Shown piece after piece: positions 25,150 to 33,567 of a stretch of DNA of 64,000 bases. Source of the DNA: JAOXRU01 sp965247735 (GTDB taxonomy: Bacteria > Bacteroidota > Bacteroidia > Flavobacteriales > Flavobacteriaceae); contig CBDFHN010000002.1 of assembly GCA_965247735.1 (NCBI GenBank), positions 3,534,001-3,598,000 on the forward strand. Reading direction: 5' to 3'. The number at the start of each line of letters is the position of its first letter. The stretch's first letter is position 1. The notes beneath the pieces are model-generated. The model ran no database searches, had not been told where the DNA came from, and saw only the letters and a list, made by a program, of their open reading frames with translations. Position numbers and translations under genes: made by a program.

Positions 25150-25680
25150 ATGGGAAATTTATTAGATAAATATTTATTTCAGGCAATTGATGCCTATCCA
25201 TATGATTTGGTTGAGGCAATTGAGTCTCTAAACTACGCACTTTCCTATGATGAAAAAAACACCATGGCATTGTGTTTAATGGGGAGGGTTCATGCAGATC
25301 AGTTAGCCGATTATGAAAAAGCAAAAGAGTATTATCAACAAGCACTAGCAGAAGATATTCATGCCTTATCAATTTATCCGTATTATATTAATGTGTTATT
25401 ATGGAACGATGATTTTGAAGAAGCAAGCAAGTTGATAGATTTTGCATTGACTGTAAAAGGAGCTGATAGAGGAATGTTATATTTAAAACAAGCGTTGTGT
25501 TTTGAATATCAAGAAAAGTATAAAATGGCACTAAAAAGCATAAAATTAGCAAAGAAAAATGCTTTTAATGGTTGTTTTATAAATGATGTTGCTGAGGTAA
25601 AAGAGAGAATTAAGGGAAAGCTGCCAAAAAAGAAAAAGGCTAAGAACAAGAAAAGTAAGTCTAAAAAGAAGAAAAAATAA
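25150..25680 (+). CDS. TPR protein with lysine-rich tail
   Basis: 177 residues. TPR-like helical repeats occupy most of the protein (FQAIDAYPYDLVEAIESLNYALSYDEKNTMALCLMGRVHADQ..., YEKAKEYYQQALAEDI). The last 30 residues are almost only lysine, serine and asparagine (KLPKKKKAKNKKSKSKKKKK), a strongly basic tail that could bind rRNA or ribosomes. It starts 4 bases after the prfH stop, so it is probably the fourth member of the RtcB-PrfH operon. Function not established. Confidence 0.8.
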   Translation: MGNLLDKYLFQAIDAYPYDLVEAIESLNYALSYDEKNTMALCLMGRVHADQLADYEKAKEYYQQALAEDIHALSIYPYYINVLLWNDDFEEASKLIDFALTVKGADRGMLYLKQALCFEYQEKYKMALKSIKLAKKNAFNGCFINDVAEVKERIKGKLPKKKKAKNKKSKSKKKKK

Positions 25681-25700
25681 AAACATTTATTAGAAGGGAG

Positions 25701-25795
25701 CCAAATAGCATTTTAGAAATGTTTGTTCGTAAGTATATATAAAAGCTATTTGGTATAAAGGAGTATTACGTGTGTGGTGATACTCCTTTTTTTTA
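25701..25795 (+). terminator. Terminator after the rtcB-prfH operon, with nested inverted repeat
   Basis: Stem AAAGGAGTAT (25757-25766) / ATACTCCTTT (25780-25789) followed by a run of T. Just upstream, CCAAATAGC (25701-25709) pairs with GCTATTTGG (25745-25753) across a 35-base loop. The second hairpin ends right before the terminator starts; it may stabilise the 3' end or be part of an overlapping signal for the converging DUF3667 gene. Confidence 0.7.
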
Positions 25796-25802
25796 TGGAA
25801 TA

Positions 25803-26651
25803 TTATTTAAACAAAATAGCAAAAATAATACCGCAGACAATAGCTATAATCATAAGTATGATGCTCAATGCTGCAGTTATACCTATAAATTTAAGTAGCT
25901 TTAAAAATGCTTTCCCAATTCCATGTTGGTACAATCTGGAATAGGCGTATAGGTAATACATTGCAGAGGAAGCAAAGGTTAAATAAATAAAATGAGCAGA
26001 AAATACCATAGCGAATAGTATACAAACTAGCGATATTAATTGATTAAATGCCTGCAAATATGTATTTATAATAAGATGCTCTCCATAGTTATAAGGTTTC
26101 CTATAAACGAGGTAGGCAACAAGTGTATAAAAGGGTAATAGCGCGAATGTAATAATATTAAGATACTTTAAAATAAAGAGTTGAATATCGTTACTAAGTT
26201 TTAGTTGTTCGGCAGCTTTTATTTCTTTTTTCTTTATGCTTTCTTCTAGTTCTTTTTCACTTAGTTTTTGTTGATCTCCTTTTTCAATAGAACTGATAAT
26301 TTGCGCTGTAAAATTTCGTTGTGATTCGTTTATATCTCTGTTTAGTTGTAAATATTGATCACTAAATACGTTTAGAAAAATTATAGTAATTGCTGTATTG
26401 ATGGCTAAAAACAAAAATGGACGCACATATTTTTTTCGGGTGCCATCAATGTATTTTTTTAAGATGATTTCTGGACTAGTAATTAGTTTTTTTACCGTAA
26501 CAAAGTATTTGTTATCCCAACCAAAACTATCTTTGAATGCATCGGAAATCAAGCTTTTTGTTGTAATTCTTTTGGTGATAACTTTAGCGCCACATTCTGG
26601 ACAGAAATTTTCTTTTTTAAGGAGAGAAGTAGTACAGTTTTTGCAATTCAT
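25803..26651 (-). CDS. DUF3667 membrane protein with zinc ribbon
   Basis: 282 residues. A four-cysteine zinc ribbon opens the protein (NCKNCTTSLLKKENFCPECG), followed by the DUF3667 region (ITTKSLISDAFKDSFGWDNKYFVTVKKLITSPEIILKKYIDGTRKKYVRPF) and four transmembrane helices in the C-terminal half. A charged stretch (about 115-150) separates the first helix from the others. Common in Bacteroidota, role unknown. Transcribed towards the rtcB operon. Confidence 0.88.
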   Translation of the reverse strand: MNCKNCTTSLLKKENFCPECGAKVITKRITTKSLISDAFKDSFGWDNKYFVTVKKLITSPEIILKKYIDGTRKKYVRPFLFLAINTAITIIFLNVFSDQYLQLNRDINESQRNFTAQIISSIEKGDQQKLSEKELEESIKKKEIKAAEQLKLSNDIQLFILKYLNIITFALLPFYTLVAYLVYRKPYNYGEHLIINTYLQAFNQLISLVCILFAMVFSAHFIYLTFASSAMYYLYAYSRLYQHGIGKAFLKLLKFIGITAALSIILMIIAIVCGIIFAILFK

Positions 26652-26827
26652 ATGTCAGGTAAGAAGTTAATTATTAAGAGTAAAAAACAAGGGATATTAA
26701 GGGTGAAATAAACAGCGTTAATCTCAAATGTACTAAATGCTATTGTTTTTAAAAGTGTTTCTTCCCAAAAAAAACTTAAAATATTAGCTTGCAACTTACT
26801 TTCTTTTTTTTACAAGTGTTAAAACCG

Positions 26828-26835
26828 TACTTTTG
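26828..26835 (+). promoter_or_regulatory. -7 promoter element for rseP
   Basis: TACTTTTG fits TAnnTTTG and is 28 bases upstream of the rseP ATG; no clear -33 TTG. Confidence 0.5.
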
Positions 26836-26863
26836 AACGATTTTAAAAAAATGAATCAAGAAT

Positions 26864-28228
26864 ATGAGTCCAATAGTAATACAGATTATACAGTTCTTTT
26901 TAAGTCTTTCGCTTCTAATCGTACTTCACGAATTAGGACATTTTATACCTGCAAAATTATTTAAAACAAGAGTAGAAAAATTCTATTTGTTTTTTGATAT
27001 TAAATTTTCACTTTTTAAAAAGAAAATAGGCGGGACAGAATATGGAATTGGGTGGTTGCCACTTGGAGGATATGTTAAAATTTCTGGAATGATTGATGAG
27101 AGCATGGACAAAGAGCAAATGGCCTTGCCTCCAAAAGAATGGGAATTTAGATCTAAACCAGCTTGGCAACGGTTAATTATTATGCTTGGTGGAGTTACGG
27201 TTAATTTTGTGTTGGCGGTTCTTATTTATATTGCAATGGCTTATGCTTTTGGAGATAAATTTGTAAGAGTAGATAGCCTTAATGATGGTTTTTTAGTAAC
27301 AAATAAGGTTATCGGTGATAAGCTAGGTATTAAAACGGGTGATAATATAATTGCTATTGATGGTGAGAAAGTAGAACGTTTTAGAGATATTCCAATGGGA
27401 CTTGTTAATGGAAACTCTATTACGCTAAAACAAGATGGTAAGATTATTGAAAAAGAAATTCCAGTAGATTTTATTGCTACGCTTTTAGATGTTGGCGTAA
27501 AAGAACCATTTATATCATATAGAAGAGCTTTTATATTTGGGGATATTGCTAAAGAATCTATAAACCAAAGGTTAGCTGTTGATAAAGGTGATGAACTATT
27601 GACAATTAACGGTAATAGTGCTATTTATTTGGATGAAGCTTCAATAATTTTAGCTAATAATAAAAATAAAAGTATTACGCTAAAAATTAAAAAGAAAGAT
27701 GGTACTGTAAAAGAATTATCTGCAAAGGTTGATGAGGATGGAAAGTTAGGTGTTTCTTTAGTTGGAAGTATAGATGATTACGAAGAAAGAGGCTTTCTTA
27801 AATCTGAAACAATGACTTATAATTTCATGGAGTCTATACCTGCGGGTGTAAACAAAGGGGTGGAGACGCTATCTAACTACGTAAAGCAGATGAAAAAGAT
27901 TTTCAATCCTAGTACTGGTGCTTATAAAGGTGTTGGTGGTTTTGCTGCTATTGGGAGTATGTTTCCTGATACTTGGAATTGGCCAGCTTTTTGGAGCACA
28001 ACAGCATTTATTTCTATTGTACTGGCATTTATGAATATCTTGCCTATTCCTGCATTGGACGGAGGACACGTAATGTTCTTATTGTATGAAATTATTACAG
28101 GAAGAAAACCAAGTGATAAGTTTATGGAATATGCACAGATGACAGGTTTCTTTTTACTAATTGCATTACTATTGTTTGCAAACGGTAATGATGTGTATAA
28201 ATGGATACAAGGATTAATGAATAAATAA
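26864..28228 (+). CDS. rseP: Site-2 intramembrane metalloprotease RseP
   Basis: 454 residues. The zinc site HELGHF is at residues 22-27 in the first transmembrane helix; LDGGH in a late helix supplies the third ligand. Between them lie the conserved GWLPLGGYVKI loop and tandem PDZ domains (about 130-310) that restrict substrate access. RseP cleaves anti-sigma factors and signal-peptide remnants in the inner membrane. A different-frame ATG 13 bases upstream does not give a recognisable protein. An intrinsic terminator follows. Confidence 0.96.
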   Translation: MSPIVIQIIQFFLSLSLLIVLHELGHFIPAKLFKTRVEKFYLFFDIKFSLFKKKIGGTEYGIGWLPLGGYVKISGMIDESMDKEQMALPPKEWEFRSKPAWQRLIIMLGGVTVNFVLAVLIYIAMAYAFGDKFVRVDSLNDGFLVTNKVIGDKLGIKTGDNIIAIDGEKVERFRDIPMGLVNGNSITLKQDGKIIEKEIPVDFIATLLDVGVKEPFISYRRAFIFGDIAKESINQRLAVDKGDELLTINGNSAIYLDEASIILANNKNKSITLKIKKKDGTVKELSAKVDEDGKLGVSLVGSIDDYEERGFLKSETMTYNFMESIPAGVNKGVETLSNYVKQMKKIFNPSTGAYKGVGGFAAIGSMFPDTWNWPAFWSTTAFISIVLAFMNILPIPALDGGHVMFLLYEIITGRKPSDKFMEYAQMTGFFLLIALLLFANGNDVYKWIQGLMNK

Positions 28229-28253
28229 AAGATTATAAAAATCATATTACAAG

Positions 28254-28285
28254 CCTTTACTACCTATTAGTAAAGGTTTTTTTTT
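28254..28285 (+). terminator. Intrinsic terminator after rseP
   Basis: Stem CCTTTAC (28254-28260) / GTAAAGG (28270-28276) followed by nine T. Confidence 0.8.
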
Positions 28286-28444
28286 GTGTCTAATTTATTG
28301 AATAGGGTATTTTTTTTATAAAATAAATAAAAAGTATAGATGTTTTTTATCTGCTGCAAATACTTGATTTATTACTACTTATGTTTGTTGAAAATTGAGC
28401 GCTTCAAAAAAAGAAAAATTTAGACAAAAAAAATATTGATTTTG

Positions 28445-28475
28445 TTTGCTATACTGTAAAAAACGCTTATCTTTG
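28445..28475 (+). promoter_or_regulatory. Full promoter of tRNA-Asn
   Basis: TTTG (28445-28448), exactly 19 bases, TATCTTTG (28468-28475): an ideal Bacteroidota housekeeping promoter, placed 24 bases before the mature tRNA. Confidence 0.85.
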
Positions 28476-28498
28476 CCACCGCAAAAAGACGGTATTAT

Positions 28499-28572
28499 TC
28501 CTCCTTAGCTCAGTTGGTTAGAGCATCTGACTGTTAATCAGAGGGTCCTAAGTTCGAGCCTTAGAGGAGGAG
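28499..28572 (+). tRNA. tRNA-Asn (GTT)
   Basis: 74 bases with a complete cloverleaf: acceptor TCCTCCT/AGGAGGA, D-stem GCTC/GAGC, anticodon stem TCTGA/TCAGA with loop CTGTTAA (anticodon GTT at 28533-28535), T-stem CTAAG/CTTAG with loop TTCGAGC. CCA is not encoded. Transcribed alone between its own promoter and terminator. Confidence 0.97.
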
Positions 28573-28581
28573 CTTTTTGAA

Positions 28582-28609
28582 AGCCTTACAGAAATGTAAG
28601 GCTTTTTTT
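28582..28609 (+). terminator. Intrinsic terminator after tRNA-Asn
   Basis: Perfect 9-bp stem AGCCTTACA / TGTAAGGCT with GAAA loop and T-run, starting 10 bases after the tRNA. Confidence 0.92.
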
Positions 28610-28784
28610 GTGCTTAAAAACTATTCCTTTTATTTTTCTTAACAAAAGGTGGTTCAACCTCATTTTCTAAAAAATATAGAGTACTTCTGGTGGCTTTTTT
28701 CAGTCTATTGTGGAATACCACAAGGCTTTGCTTTTTTATGGTGTTAAGTTTGAGAAGTTAAAAACCCAATTAACTTCAAAAAAA

Positions 28785-28964
28785 ATGAAAGCAAAAATAA
28801 TACTTGTATGCTTAATAGTGAACTTTTTTATAATTAGTTCATATGGGGGAAGCATAGATGATTCTCTTACAGAATGGAGTTGTGGAACTCATAATGGACA
28901 AGAATTGTTTACTGGGCCAAAAGGAGGCTGCTATTATTACAATAGCAACGATAATAAAACTTAG
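28785..28964 (+). CDS. Small exported protein with GPKGGCYYYNS motif, truncated by in-frame TAG
   Basis: 59 residues from the ATG at 28785. A signal peptide (MKAKIILVCLIVNFFIISSYG) precedes WSCGTHNGQELFTGPKGGCYYYNSNDNKT. The second half resembles the short PBCV-type basic adaptor motif (GP+GGxYYxNSxGNKTYV). The usual tyrosine after KT is here a TAG stop (28962-28964), and the frame continues after it with VDRSECSC before a TGA at about 28991. The gene may therefore have lost its last nine residues, including two cysteines, by a single base change. Function unknown. Confidence 0.6.
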   Translation: MKAKIILVCLIVNFFIISSYGGSIDDSLTEWSCGTHNGQELFTGPKGGCYYYNSNDNKT

Positions 28965-29015
28965 GTAGATAGATCAGAATGTAGTTGTTGAGGATTAATA
29001 AATAAAAAACCAAAA

Positions 29016-30065
29016 ATGGAATTACAAAACCAACTTAATGCTATAGCTGATAAAATAGTAAATTTAAAAGAAAAAATAGAAACAGAAGAATCTACCAAAC
29101 ACGCTTTTGTATTGCCTTTTATTAATGCCTTGGGGTATGATACATTTAATCCAACAGAGGTTATTCCTGAGTTTACAGCTGATGTAGGCTTAAAAAAAGG
29201 GGAGAAGGTAGATTATGCTATTTTTCAAGATAACAATCCAATCTTAATTATAGAATGCAAACATTGGAAAGAAAGCTTAGACAAACATAATTCACAATTG
29301 TTTCGGTATTTCCATGTATCAAAAACACGTTTTGCATTATTGACCAACGGAATTGAATATCGTTTTTATACCGATTTGGAGCAGGTAAATAAAATGGATG
29401 AAAAACCGTTTTTAGAGTTTGACATCACAAAGATAAAAGAGAATGATATTCATGAAATTGCAAAGTTTCACAAGTCTAATTTTGACATTAATAAGATTAT
29501 CAATAATGCGAGTTCTTTAAAATATACCAAAGAGCTGAAAAAATGTATTTTAGAAGAGTTACAAAAACCATCTATAGCATTTGCGAAACTATTTGCAAAT
29601 AGAGTGTACTCAGGAAGACTTACCGAAAAAGTAATGGATGATTTTAAAGACTTGGTGCATAAAGCGTTTAACCAAACTGTGAGTGAAAAAGTTAGCGATA
29701 GGTTAAATGCAGCATTAAATAAAGAAACGGAGCAACAGCAAGAAGATGTTCTGGAAGTTGACGAAAACGAATCTAAAATTGTTACGACTGAAGAAGAACT
29801 AGATGGGTTTAGAATAGTTGTTGCTATTTTAAGAAGGAAGTTACCTGTGTCTAGAATAACGCATAGAGATACCCAGTCTTACTTCGGGATATTATTGGAT
29901 GATAATAATAGAAAACCATTATGTAGATTGCATTTAAACGCTGCAAATAAGTATATAGGTTTAATTGATGAGGATAAAAATGAAAGAAGAGAATTGATAG
30001 ATTCTATTGACGATATTTATCATTTTGAAGAAGAATTGTTAAAAACGGCAATTTCTTATGATTAA
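29016..30065 (+). CDS. Stand-alone HsdR N-terminal-domain (PD-(D/E)xK) protein
   Basis: 349 residues. Residues about 20-150 match the N-terminal nuclease-type domain of type I restriction R subunits: ESTKHAFVLPFINALGYDTFNPTEVIPEFTADVG, KVDYAIFQDNNPILIIECKHW with the D...ExK active-site pattern (VDYAI, IIECK). The helicase/translocase part and HsdM/HsdS genes are absent. The C-terminal part (about 255-349) is a separate small domain (FRIVVAILRRKLPVSRITHRDTQSYFGILLDDN). This class is widespread and often annotated as restriction endonuclease; its actual target is unknown. Confidence 0.85.
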   Translation: MELQNQLNAIADKIVNLKEKIETEESTKHAFVLPFINALGYDTFNPTEVIPEFTADVGLKKGEKVDYAIFQDNNPILIIECKHWKESLDKHNSQLFRYFHVSKTRFALLTNGIEYRFYTDLEQVNKMDEKPFLEFDITKIKENDIHEIAKFHKSNFDINKIINNASSLKYTKELKKCILEELQKPSIAFAKLFANRVYSGRLTEKVMDDFKDLVHKAFNQTVSEKVSDRLNAALNKETEQQQEDVLEVDENESKIVTTEEELDGFRIVVAILRRKLPVSRITHRDTQSYFGILLDDNNRKPLCRLHLNAANKYIGLIDEDKNERRELIDSIDDIYHFEEELLKTAISYD

Positions 30066-30095
30066 GTCTTTTTTGAATAATTAATTGCGGTTTTC

Positions 30096-30446
30096 TTGCG
30101 ACAATTATTATTTATTATAGCGCTATTATTAAGTATACAGCTTAATGGTCAGGAGGTATATCTTACCAAAACAGGGAAGAAGTATCATAAGAGCACATGC
30201 AGGTATTTAAAATATTCAAAAAGAAAAGTTACACTTGAAGAAGTAAAACAGTTTGGATATAGGCCTTGTTTGGTTTGTAAGCCGGGCACTAAAATTATAG
30301 CTAAGGAAAAACGTGTTGGAATACCTAAAGATGATGCTACTGTTCCTATGCCTAGTGTGGCAATACAATGTACTGGTAAAACAAAATCAGGAAGAAGGTG
30401 CAAGCGAAAAACAAAAAATGCTAATGGTAAATGTTATCAACATTAA
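30096..30446 (+). CDS. Exported cysteine-motif protein, TTG start
   Basis: 116 residues beginning at TTG (30096), since no ATG is available in frame and MRQLLFIIALLLSIQLNGQ is a clean signal peptide. The first domain VYLTKTGKKYHKSTCRYLKYSKRKVTLEEVKQFGYRPCLVCKP has the spaced cysteines of an Ada-like/ComEC-associated metal-binding module; the C-terminus CTGKTKSGRRCKRKTKNANGKCYQH is a second Cys/His knot-like motif. Such proteins are common in flavobacteria. Role unknown; perhaps DNA- or metal-binding outside the cytoplasm. Confidence 0.75.
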   Translation: MRQLLFIIALLLSIQLNGQEVYLTKTGKKYHKSTCRYLKYSKRKVTLEEVKQFGYRPCLVCKPGTKIIAKEKRVGIPKDDATVPMPSVAIQCTGKTKSGRRCKRKTKNANGKCYQH

Positions 30447-30447
30447 A

Positions 30448-30480
30448 AAAGCACCATAATCAGAATAATTATGGTGCTTT
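30448..30480. terminator. Bidirectional intrinsic terminator
   Basis: AAAGCACCATAAT (30448-30460) / ATTATGGTGCTTT (30468-30480) with 7-base loop. It sits between converging genes and has A-run/T-run on the two sides. Confidence 0.88.
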
Positions 30481-30501
30481 TATTTATTTAGAATTTTTAA
30501 A

Positions 30502-31878
30502 TTAAATATTTAATCCGTCCAAAACAGTTTTTAAATCATCAGAAGAAGGTCTTGGTGCGTTAGCATCAATGATATTTCCTTCTGTATCTAATAAGATAAA
30601 TTTTGGAATCCCCATAATTAAATAATCTTCAATAAACTGAGATTTAAAAGAGTTGTCAGCAAATAATTGCAATCCTCCCAATTCTTTATCAGTAACCATT
30701 TTTTTCCATGTTTCATGTGCATCTTTATCATCCACAGAGATGCTTACAAAGGCAATGTTTTTATCGTGGTAAGCTTCTTCCGTTTTTTGTAAAGAAGGGA
30801 TCTCTCTTAAGCAAGGACCACACCATGTTGCCCAAACATCAATATAAACATACTTTCCTTTTAAATCATCTAAAGAAATAGTTCCCCCAGCATGATTTTC
30901 ATAGTTGGCAAATTTTGGTGAAGGCTTTCCATTTTCAACAGCTTTTAATTTAGTATAACTTTCTGTAACTTTCTCTTTGTGAATTTCGTTAGTAGAGGCT
31001 GCCATAAAAGAGTTATAGTATTTATCTAAATCTTTAGCAATAGTAATTCCAAAACCAGCATCATCATAAAGTAAAACATTTTTAATTACTCCTGTTGGAA
31101 TTTTGTTAATTAGAGTGGAATATGCTTCACTATAATCAATAGAGTCCTTCTTTGCAGCTTCTTGAGCAAGATCACTGTAATGAGAAGATACGATGTTTTT
31201 ATAATCACTCGAAAAAACAAAATCTTCAGTATTGTCAAATTTTAGTTCTTTTATGTCATCCAAGAAATTTTCAGAAACCGTAAATTCATCTTTTTTTGCA
31301 TAATATTTATGGTAGCTTTCGTACTTGTTTAGCATAGCTAAATACCCGTAGTTAATATTTCTTTTTTCCTTTGCTTTAAATGTGTCAGCAATTGCTTGTG
31401 TAGAATCTAACTTGGCATTTAATGCAGATTTAACTGCTGTAATTTTGTCTTTAAATTCTGTTTCTTCAAGTTTGTATGCTGCTGGGCCGCTACCAAGAAG
31501 TTCTTTTTTAAGCTCGGTTTTATTAAAGTAATAGTTGTTTATTTCAGCACCTGTTCCCGTAATCTTTATGGTGTTGTCAAAGTCTTTTCCATCAAAGTTA
31601 ACTTTAATGTCATTACCCTTTTCTAAGTAAAGAAAAACTCTGTTTTTTCCATTGGAGATATAAAACTTAGTACTTTTAAGTCTTAAGGTATCCGAATAGG
31701 TGCCATCATCTTTAATAGTTATTTTCTTGTCCGTAATCCTGTCAGCACTTCTAAATGTAAGTTCATTACCATCAGCATTAACAATTGTACCAGATAGTAA
31801 AACGTAGTCTACAGGTGCTTCTTTTTTACAAGCAAAAACAGTAAAGGCTAAGCAAGTGATTAAAATTAGTTTTTTCAT
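30502..31878 (-). CDS. TlpA-like thioredoxin lipoprotein with DUF4369-type domain
   Basis: 458 residues. Lipoprotein signal MKKLILITCLAFTVFACKK (lipobox FAC). N-terminal beta-domain of the DUF4369 kind (YVLLSGTIVNADGNELTFRS), a helical middle part, and a C-terminal thioredoxin domain with WATWCGPC and cis-Pro segment GIPKFILLD. This is the typical large membrane-tethered thiol oxidoreductase of Bacteroidota. A minus-strand TAACTTTG (31900-31907) upstream could be its -7 element. Confidence 0.93.
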   Translation of the reverse strand: MKKLILITCLAFTVFACKKEAPVDYVLLSGTIVNADGNELTFRSADRITDKKITIKDDGTYSDTLRLKSTKFYISNGKNRVFLYLEKGNDIKVNFDGKDFDNTIKITGTGAEINNYYFNKTELKKELLGSGPAAYKLEETEFKDKITAVKSALNAKLDSTQAIADTFKAKEKRNINYGYLAMLNKYESYHKYYAKKDEFTVSENFLDDIKELKFDNTEDFVFSSDYKNIVSSHYSDLAQEAAKKDSIDYSEAYSTLINKIPTGVIKNVLLYDDAGFGITIAKDLDKYYNSFMAASTNEIHKEKVTESYTKLKAVENGKPSPKFANYENHAGGTISLDDLKGKYVYIDVWATWCGPCLREIPSLQKTEEAYHDKNIAFVSISVDDKDAHETWKKMVTDKELGGLQLFADNSFKSQFIEDYLIMGIPKFILLDTEGNIIDANAPRPSSDDLKTVLDGLNI

Positions 31879-31899
31879 TTTTATGAGTTTTTAGATTCT

Positions 31900-31907
31900 C
31901 AAAGTTA
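31900..31907 (-). promoter_or_regulatory. -7 promoter element for the TlpA-like gene
   Basis: Minus-strand TAACTTTG (plus CAAAGTTA) fits TAnnTTTG, 22 bases before the ATG. Confidence 0.45.
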
Positions 31908-32082
31908 TTAAATACTTTTTTATAGTACGCGTGTTTTTGTGTTTTACGGTTTAAAATTTTAAAATGAAGACCATTTTGGATAAAAAACTACGCTTTAAGT
32001 GTCTAGAAAACCGATAGGATAACCACTTTTTATAAAACTATATTTTATATATTCGTTTTTAGAATGTTATGTTTTTATTACT

Positions 32083-32090
32083 TAATTTTG
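32083..32090 (+). promoter_or_regulatory. -7 promoter element for the GH109-like gene
   Basis: TAATTTTG fits TAnnTTTG, 49 bases before the ATG at 32140. Confidence 0.45.
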
Positions 32091-32139
32091 AGAAAATAAT
32101 TCTAAACTAACCACGTAAAATAACCTAAGTATTAATATT

Positions 32140-33504
32140 ATGAATGGGAGAAGAAAATTTATGAAAAAGGCAGCAATTGCTGGAACAGGGGTGGCCATAA
32201 TGCCTAGTCTAACTTTTGGAATGGCAGCTGATAAAACAGGAGAAAAATTAAACTTGGCCTTTATTGGTGTTGGACTTAGAGGAACCAATCATGTTGCTAA
32301 TGCGTTACAGAGAAAAGACATCAATATTGTAGCTATTTGTGATATTGATACAAAAAGAACGGATTTAGTCGTTCAAAAAATAAAGGATGCTGGAGCTTCT
32401 AAACCAAAGGTATTTGGAAAAGACGCTGATGATTATAAAAATCTATTGGCTTTAAAAGAAGTAGACGCTGTAATTATTGCTACACCTTGGTTATGGCACA
32501 CCAAAATGGCAGTTGCAGCTATGGAAGCCGGTAAGTACACTGGGTTAGAAGTTTCTGCTGCCAATACTATGGAAGAATGTTGGGATTTGGTAAATACTCA
32601 TAGAAGAACTGGTTCTCATTTGATGATATTAGAAAATGTATGTTACCGTAGAGACGTTCTTGCGGTATTGAATATGGTGAAGAATAATGTATTTGGAGAG
32701 TTATTGCACTTTAGATGTGGGTATCAACACGATTTACGTTTTGTGAAATTTAACGATGGAAAAACACCATATGGTAAAGGTGTAGAATTTGGAGAAAAAG
32801 GTATTTCAGAATCTAAGTGGAGAACACAGCACTCCTTATTGAGAAATGCAGATGTATACCCGACACATGGAGTTGGGCCAATTGCAGTGATGTCAGATAT
32901 TAACAGAGGGAATAGGTTTTCTTCTTTAACATCGCATGCAACTAAAGGTGTTGGCTTGCACAAATATATTGTTGATAATGGAGGGAAAGACCACCCAAAT
33001 GCTAAGCTTAAGTTTAAACAGGGTGATATTATTACGTCTACAATAGAAACTACTAGAGGCGAGACAATAATTGTAACTCACGATGTTAATTCTCCTAGAC
33101 CATACTCATTAGGTTTTAAAGTACAAGGATCGCAAGGAATTACAGATTTTGATTACCATACCCAAAGAATACATGTAGAGGGAGTAACCAAAGGGCATGG
33201 ATGGGAAGAAATGGATACATGGTTAGATAAGTACGACCATCCATTATGGAAAAAACATGGTGAATATGCTGCTGGTTCTGGACATGGAGGTATGGATTTC
33301 TTTGTGATGAATGCTTTTGTAGAATCGGCAAAACAAAATATCGCACCACCATTAGATGCCTATGATGCGGCTGCTTGGAGTGCCATAACACCATTATCAG
33401 AGCTTTCTATAGCAAACAATGGCGAGCCTCAAGATTTTCCTGATTTTACAAGAGGAGATTGGCTTACAAGAAAACCTTATCAATGGATAAAAGATACTTT
33501 TTAA
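32140..33504 (+). CDS. Gfo/Idh/MocA oxidoreductase, GH109-like
   Basis: 454 residues with a twin-arginine signal (MNGRRKFMKKAAIAGTGVAI), so exported folded with its cofactor. The NAD-binding Rossmann motif is IGVGLRGTNH; the C-terminal domain contains ENVCYRRDVLAVLNMV, YQHDLRFVKFNDGK, HSLLRNADVYPTHGVGPI and NSPRPYSLGFKVQG, all characteristic of the GH109 alpha-N-acetylgalactosaminidase-like group that hydrolyses glycosides through transient NAD oxidation. Substrate specificity is not certain. No polysaccharide-utilisation neighbours. Confidence 0.88.
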   Translation: MNGRRKFMKKAAIAGTGVAIMPSLTFGMAADKTGEKLNLAFIGVGLRGTNHVANALQRKDINIVAICDIDTKRTDLVVQKIKDAGASKPKVFGKDADDYKNLLALKEVDAVIIATPWLWHTKMAVAAMEAGKYTGLEVSAANTMEECWDLVNTHRRTGSHLMILENVCYRRDVLAVLNMVKNNVFGELLHFRCGYQHDLRFVKFNDGKTPYGKGVEFGEKGISESKWRTQHSLLRNADVYPTHGVGPIAVMSDINRGNRFSSLTSHATKGVGLHKYIVDNGGKDHPNAKLKFKQGDIITSTIETTRGETIIVTHDVNSPRPYSLGFKVQGSQGITDFDYHTQRIHVEGVTKGHGWEEMDTWLDKYDHPLWKKHGEYAAGSGHGGMDFFVMNAFVESAKQNIAPPLDAYDAAAWSAITPLSELSIANNGEPQDFPDFTRGDWLTRKPYQWIKDTF

Positions 33505-33567
33505 TATTTTCTTAAAGATTAAGAAGAAACGTAATTTATTGTCTAATTTTGACATAAAGTTTAGGAC

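Noticed and set aside
28962..28964. TAG read as pyrrolysine
   Set aside because: Bacteroidota of this kind are not known to have the pyrrolysine system and no pyl gene is in the window; a nonsense mutation is simpler.
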